Shown: positions 62,939 through 64,000 of the stretch, in pieces
Numbering within the stretch: position 1 is the stretch's first letter
Layout of the letters: each line of letters starts with the position of its first letter
NCBI GenBank assembly: GCA_009829735.1
Contig: CM020618.1
Location: forward strand, 29,240,894-29,304,893
Length of the DNA: 64,000 nucleotides
Reading direction: 5' to 3'
Source: Pyropia yezoensis
Lineage: Eukaryota; Rhodophyta; Bangiophyceae; Bangiales; Bangiaceae
Translations under genes and position numbers: made by a program
Notes under the pieces: generated by a model
Told to the model about the DNA's origin: nothing
The model's input: the letters and a program-made list of their open reading frames with translations, nothing else
The model's database searches: none

Positions 62939-63402
62939 TGGCAGTATTGACCCCCAGGTAGGGGGCAACACGTGCCATGCAAGGGGCGGCAGGCCACTAG
63001 CCTGATCCGTTCCTCCCCCTGCATTCGGGTCCATATTCCCTAAGTTTGGGATTGTTAGCTTAGTAGTAAATCCAACTTGGACTTGAGGGTTTTCTGCATT
63101 TATCGTCTTGAATTTTCGTGTGGCCCGGTGGGCAGGTGCTGGGGTGGGAGATTCTGAGTGGCGAGATTCTGAGTGGACCCTGGGAGGATAAGGGGAGGGA
63201 CAGCGGGGCTTGGCCTTGCTTCCCCGTCCCGACCAAGAAACTGTTGGCCCACACACCATCTTCTTGTAAGTCAGTGGGGGGATTGCCCCACAACAGGGAT
63301 AGAGTGTGTGCGACTTGCACTTCTTCCGGTTCCCCCGACGCGGGAGGCAGGCCTTGTACACCGCCCCAACTTGGGTGTCGCGTGTGCGAGTGGTTTTTGC
63401 GA
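62939..63402 (+). repeat. 3' LTR
   Basis: About 98% identical to 53831-54293, one extra C near its start. The last bases read TTTTTGCGA instead of TTTTTGCCA. Confidence 0.88.
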
Positions 63403-64000
63403 CAACGGCTGTGGAAGGCTCTTGACTAACTCCCCCCCGTGGGTGTTCCACCAACAGACCTGGTCGGCGGCAGCGGTCGGCACTCCAGCTCCGCCGGCGG
63501 CCAACAGCGGTGGAGTGTAGCCGTCGGAGACTTCGCCTACCATGTCGGACGGCCTCAGGCAACGGGCGGTCTGCAGCGAAGGATCAGCGTTGACCACAGG
63601 GACTTGGAGATGGTCGCAGACTGCGAGCGGATCGGTGGCGCGAGTCAAGCCTGCTTCCACAGCGGCCGTAGGTGGCGCGCCAGCGATGGCAACGGTGACC
63701 ATCTCTCGGCGAAGACGCGGGCTGCCGCCGTCGCGCCCTCCACCCGGCGCACCCCCAGCAAGCGGGTGGTCACAACCAGAGCGGTTGGGAGGGAGAGTAT
63801 GGCAATGAGAGCTTAAGGCATGCTCGCTAGGCGCTTTGCGCATTGCAGTAAAGATGGCGAATGGGCGCGAAAACTCTCGAAAGTGACTGCTTCCAACTAT
63901 TGCAGTTCCCCGAATTTTGCCTCATGGAGACAAGAGCAGCAGTGTGACAACAAGGCCATGAGCCAACTGTGTGCCAGGAGCTCGCAGCGGACCAATAGCG
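63403..64000. other. Flanking DNA, nothing recognised
   Basis: Moderate to high GC. Open frames have no family resemblance. Confidence 0.5.

Larger units (their letters stand above)
53831..63402 (+). mobile_element. Ty3/Gypsy chromovirus-type LTR retrotransposon, degenerate
   Basis: Two ~463-bp LTRs enclose gag, protease-RT-RNaseH-integrase-chromodomain pol and an antisense ORF region. A polypurine tract precedes the 3' LTR and a TGG-starting primer-site candidate follows the 5' LTR. The LTRs differ at about nine bases plus one indel (~2%), indicating a fairly recent insertion. gag has two and pol three in-frame stops, and pol has a frameshift, so it is non-autonomous. No 5-bp target duplication was found at the outer edges. 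Confidence 0.88.

Overview
The window looks like nuclear DNA of a very GC-rich red alga, most like a bangiophyte such as Porphyra/Pyropia. This is inferred from four lines of evidence. Several nuclear genes encode plastid proteins (Tic22, a y-type thioredoxin, a sigma-70 factor, and a small unidentified protein). Their N-termini share an Ala-Phe-Ile/Val element. Genes have no or few short GT-AG introns. GC is extreme, with long C/G homopolymers. It is not bacterial: it contains ESCRT-III, spliced genes, LTR and DNA transposons, and a ceruloplasmin-like oxidase. Because of the GC content, long open frames occur on both strands almost everywhere, so only frames with family-level or splice-phase support are called genes.

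Layout. 1-13 kb: accessory DNA. It has a 165-bp protein-frame minisatellite (1.5-2.6 kb), a four-exon Plavaka/KDZ-like transposase on the minus strand with one in-frame stop (3.2-7.1 kb), and a 926-aa unknown protein (9.0-11.8 kb). These are flanked at 1.0 and 12.7 kb by inverted 25-bp repeats with subterminal CCCATCGA arrays, suggesting one ~11.7-kb element. 13-31 kb: host genes. In order: Vma12/TMEM199-like (+), Regnase-like NYN RNase (-), Tic22 (+), thioredoxin y (-, 2 exons), small plastid protein (+), plastid sigma factor (-), VPS2/CHMP2 (-), and a two-exon low-complexity protein (-) with a PP1-docking and myristoylation signature. 31-37 kb: strongly G-biased DNA with no supportable gene. 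38.6-44.5 kb: an FG-GAP repeat protein (+) converging on a six-domain multicopper oxidase (-).

36.9-51.2 kb also holds layered DNA transposons: a 632-bp TIR element, a second copy of it split by a 1562-bp TIR element with an 8-bp target duplication, and, 14 bp further on, a Tigger/pogo-like element with an intact-looking DDD transposase. 53.8-63.4 kb is one Ty3/Gypsy chromovirus-type LTR retrotransposon with ~2% diverged LTRs. Its gag and pol carry several stops and a frameshift, and a long antisense reading frame lies between pol and the 3' LTR.

The host genes serve plastid import, redox control and transcription, V-ATPase assembly, ESCRT-III trafficking, RNA decay and metal oxidation. Apart from the run of plastid-directed genes at 17.7-24.9 kb they are functionally unrelated. 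All functional statements rest on motif recognition by eye; no search was run.
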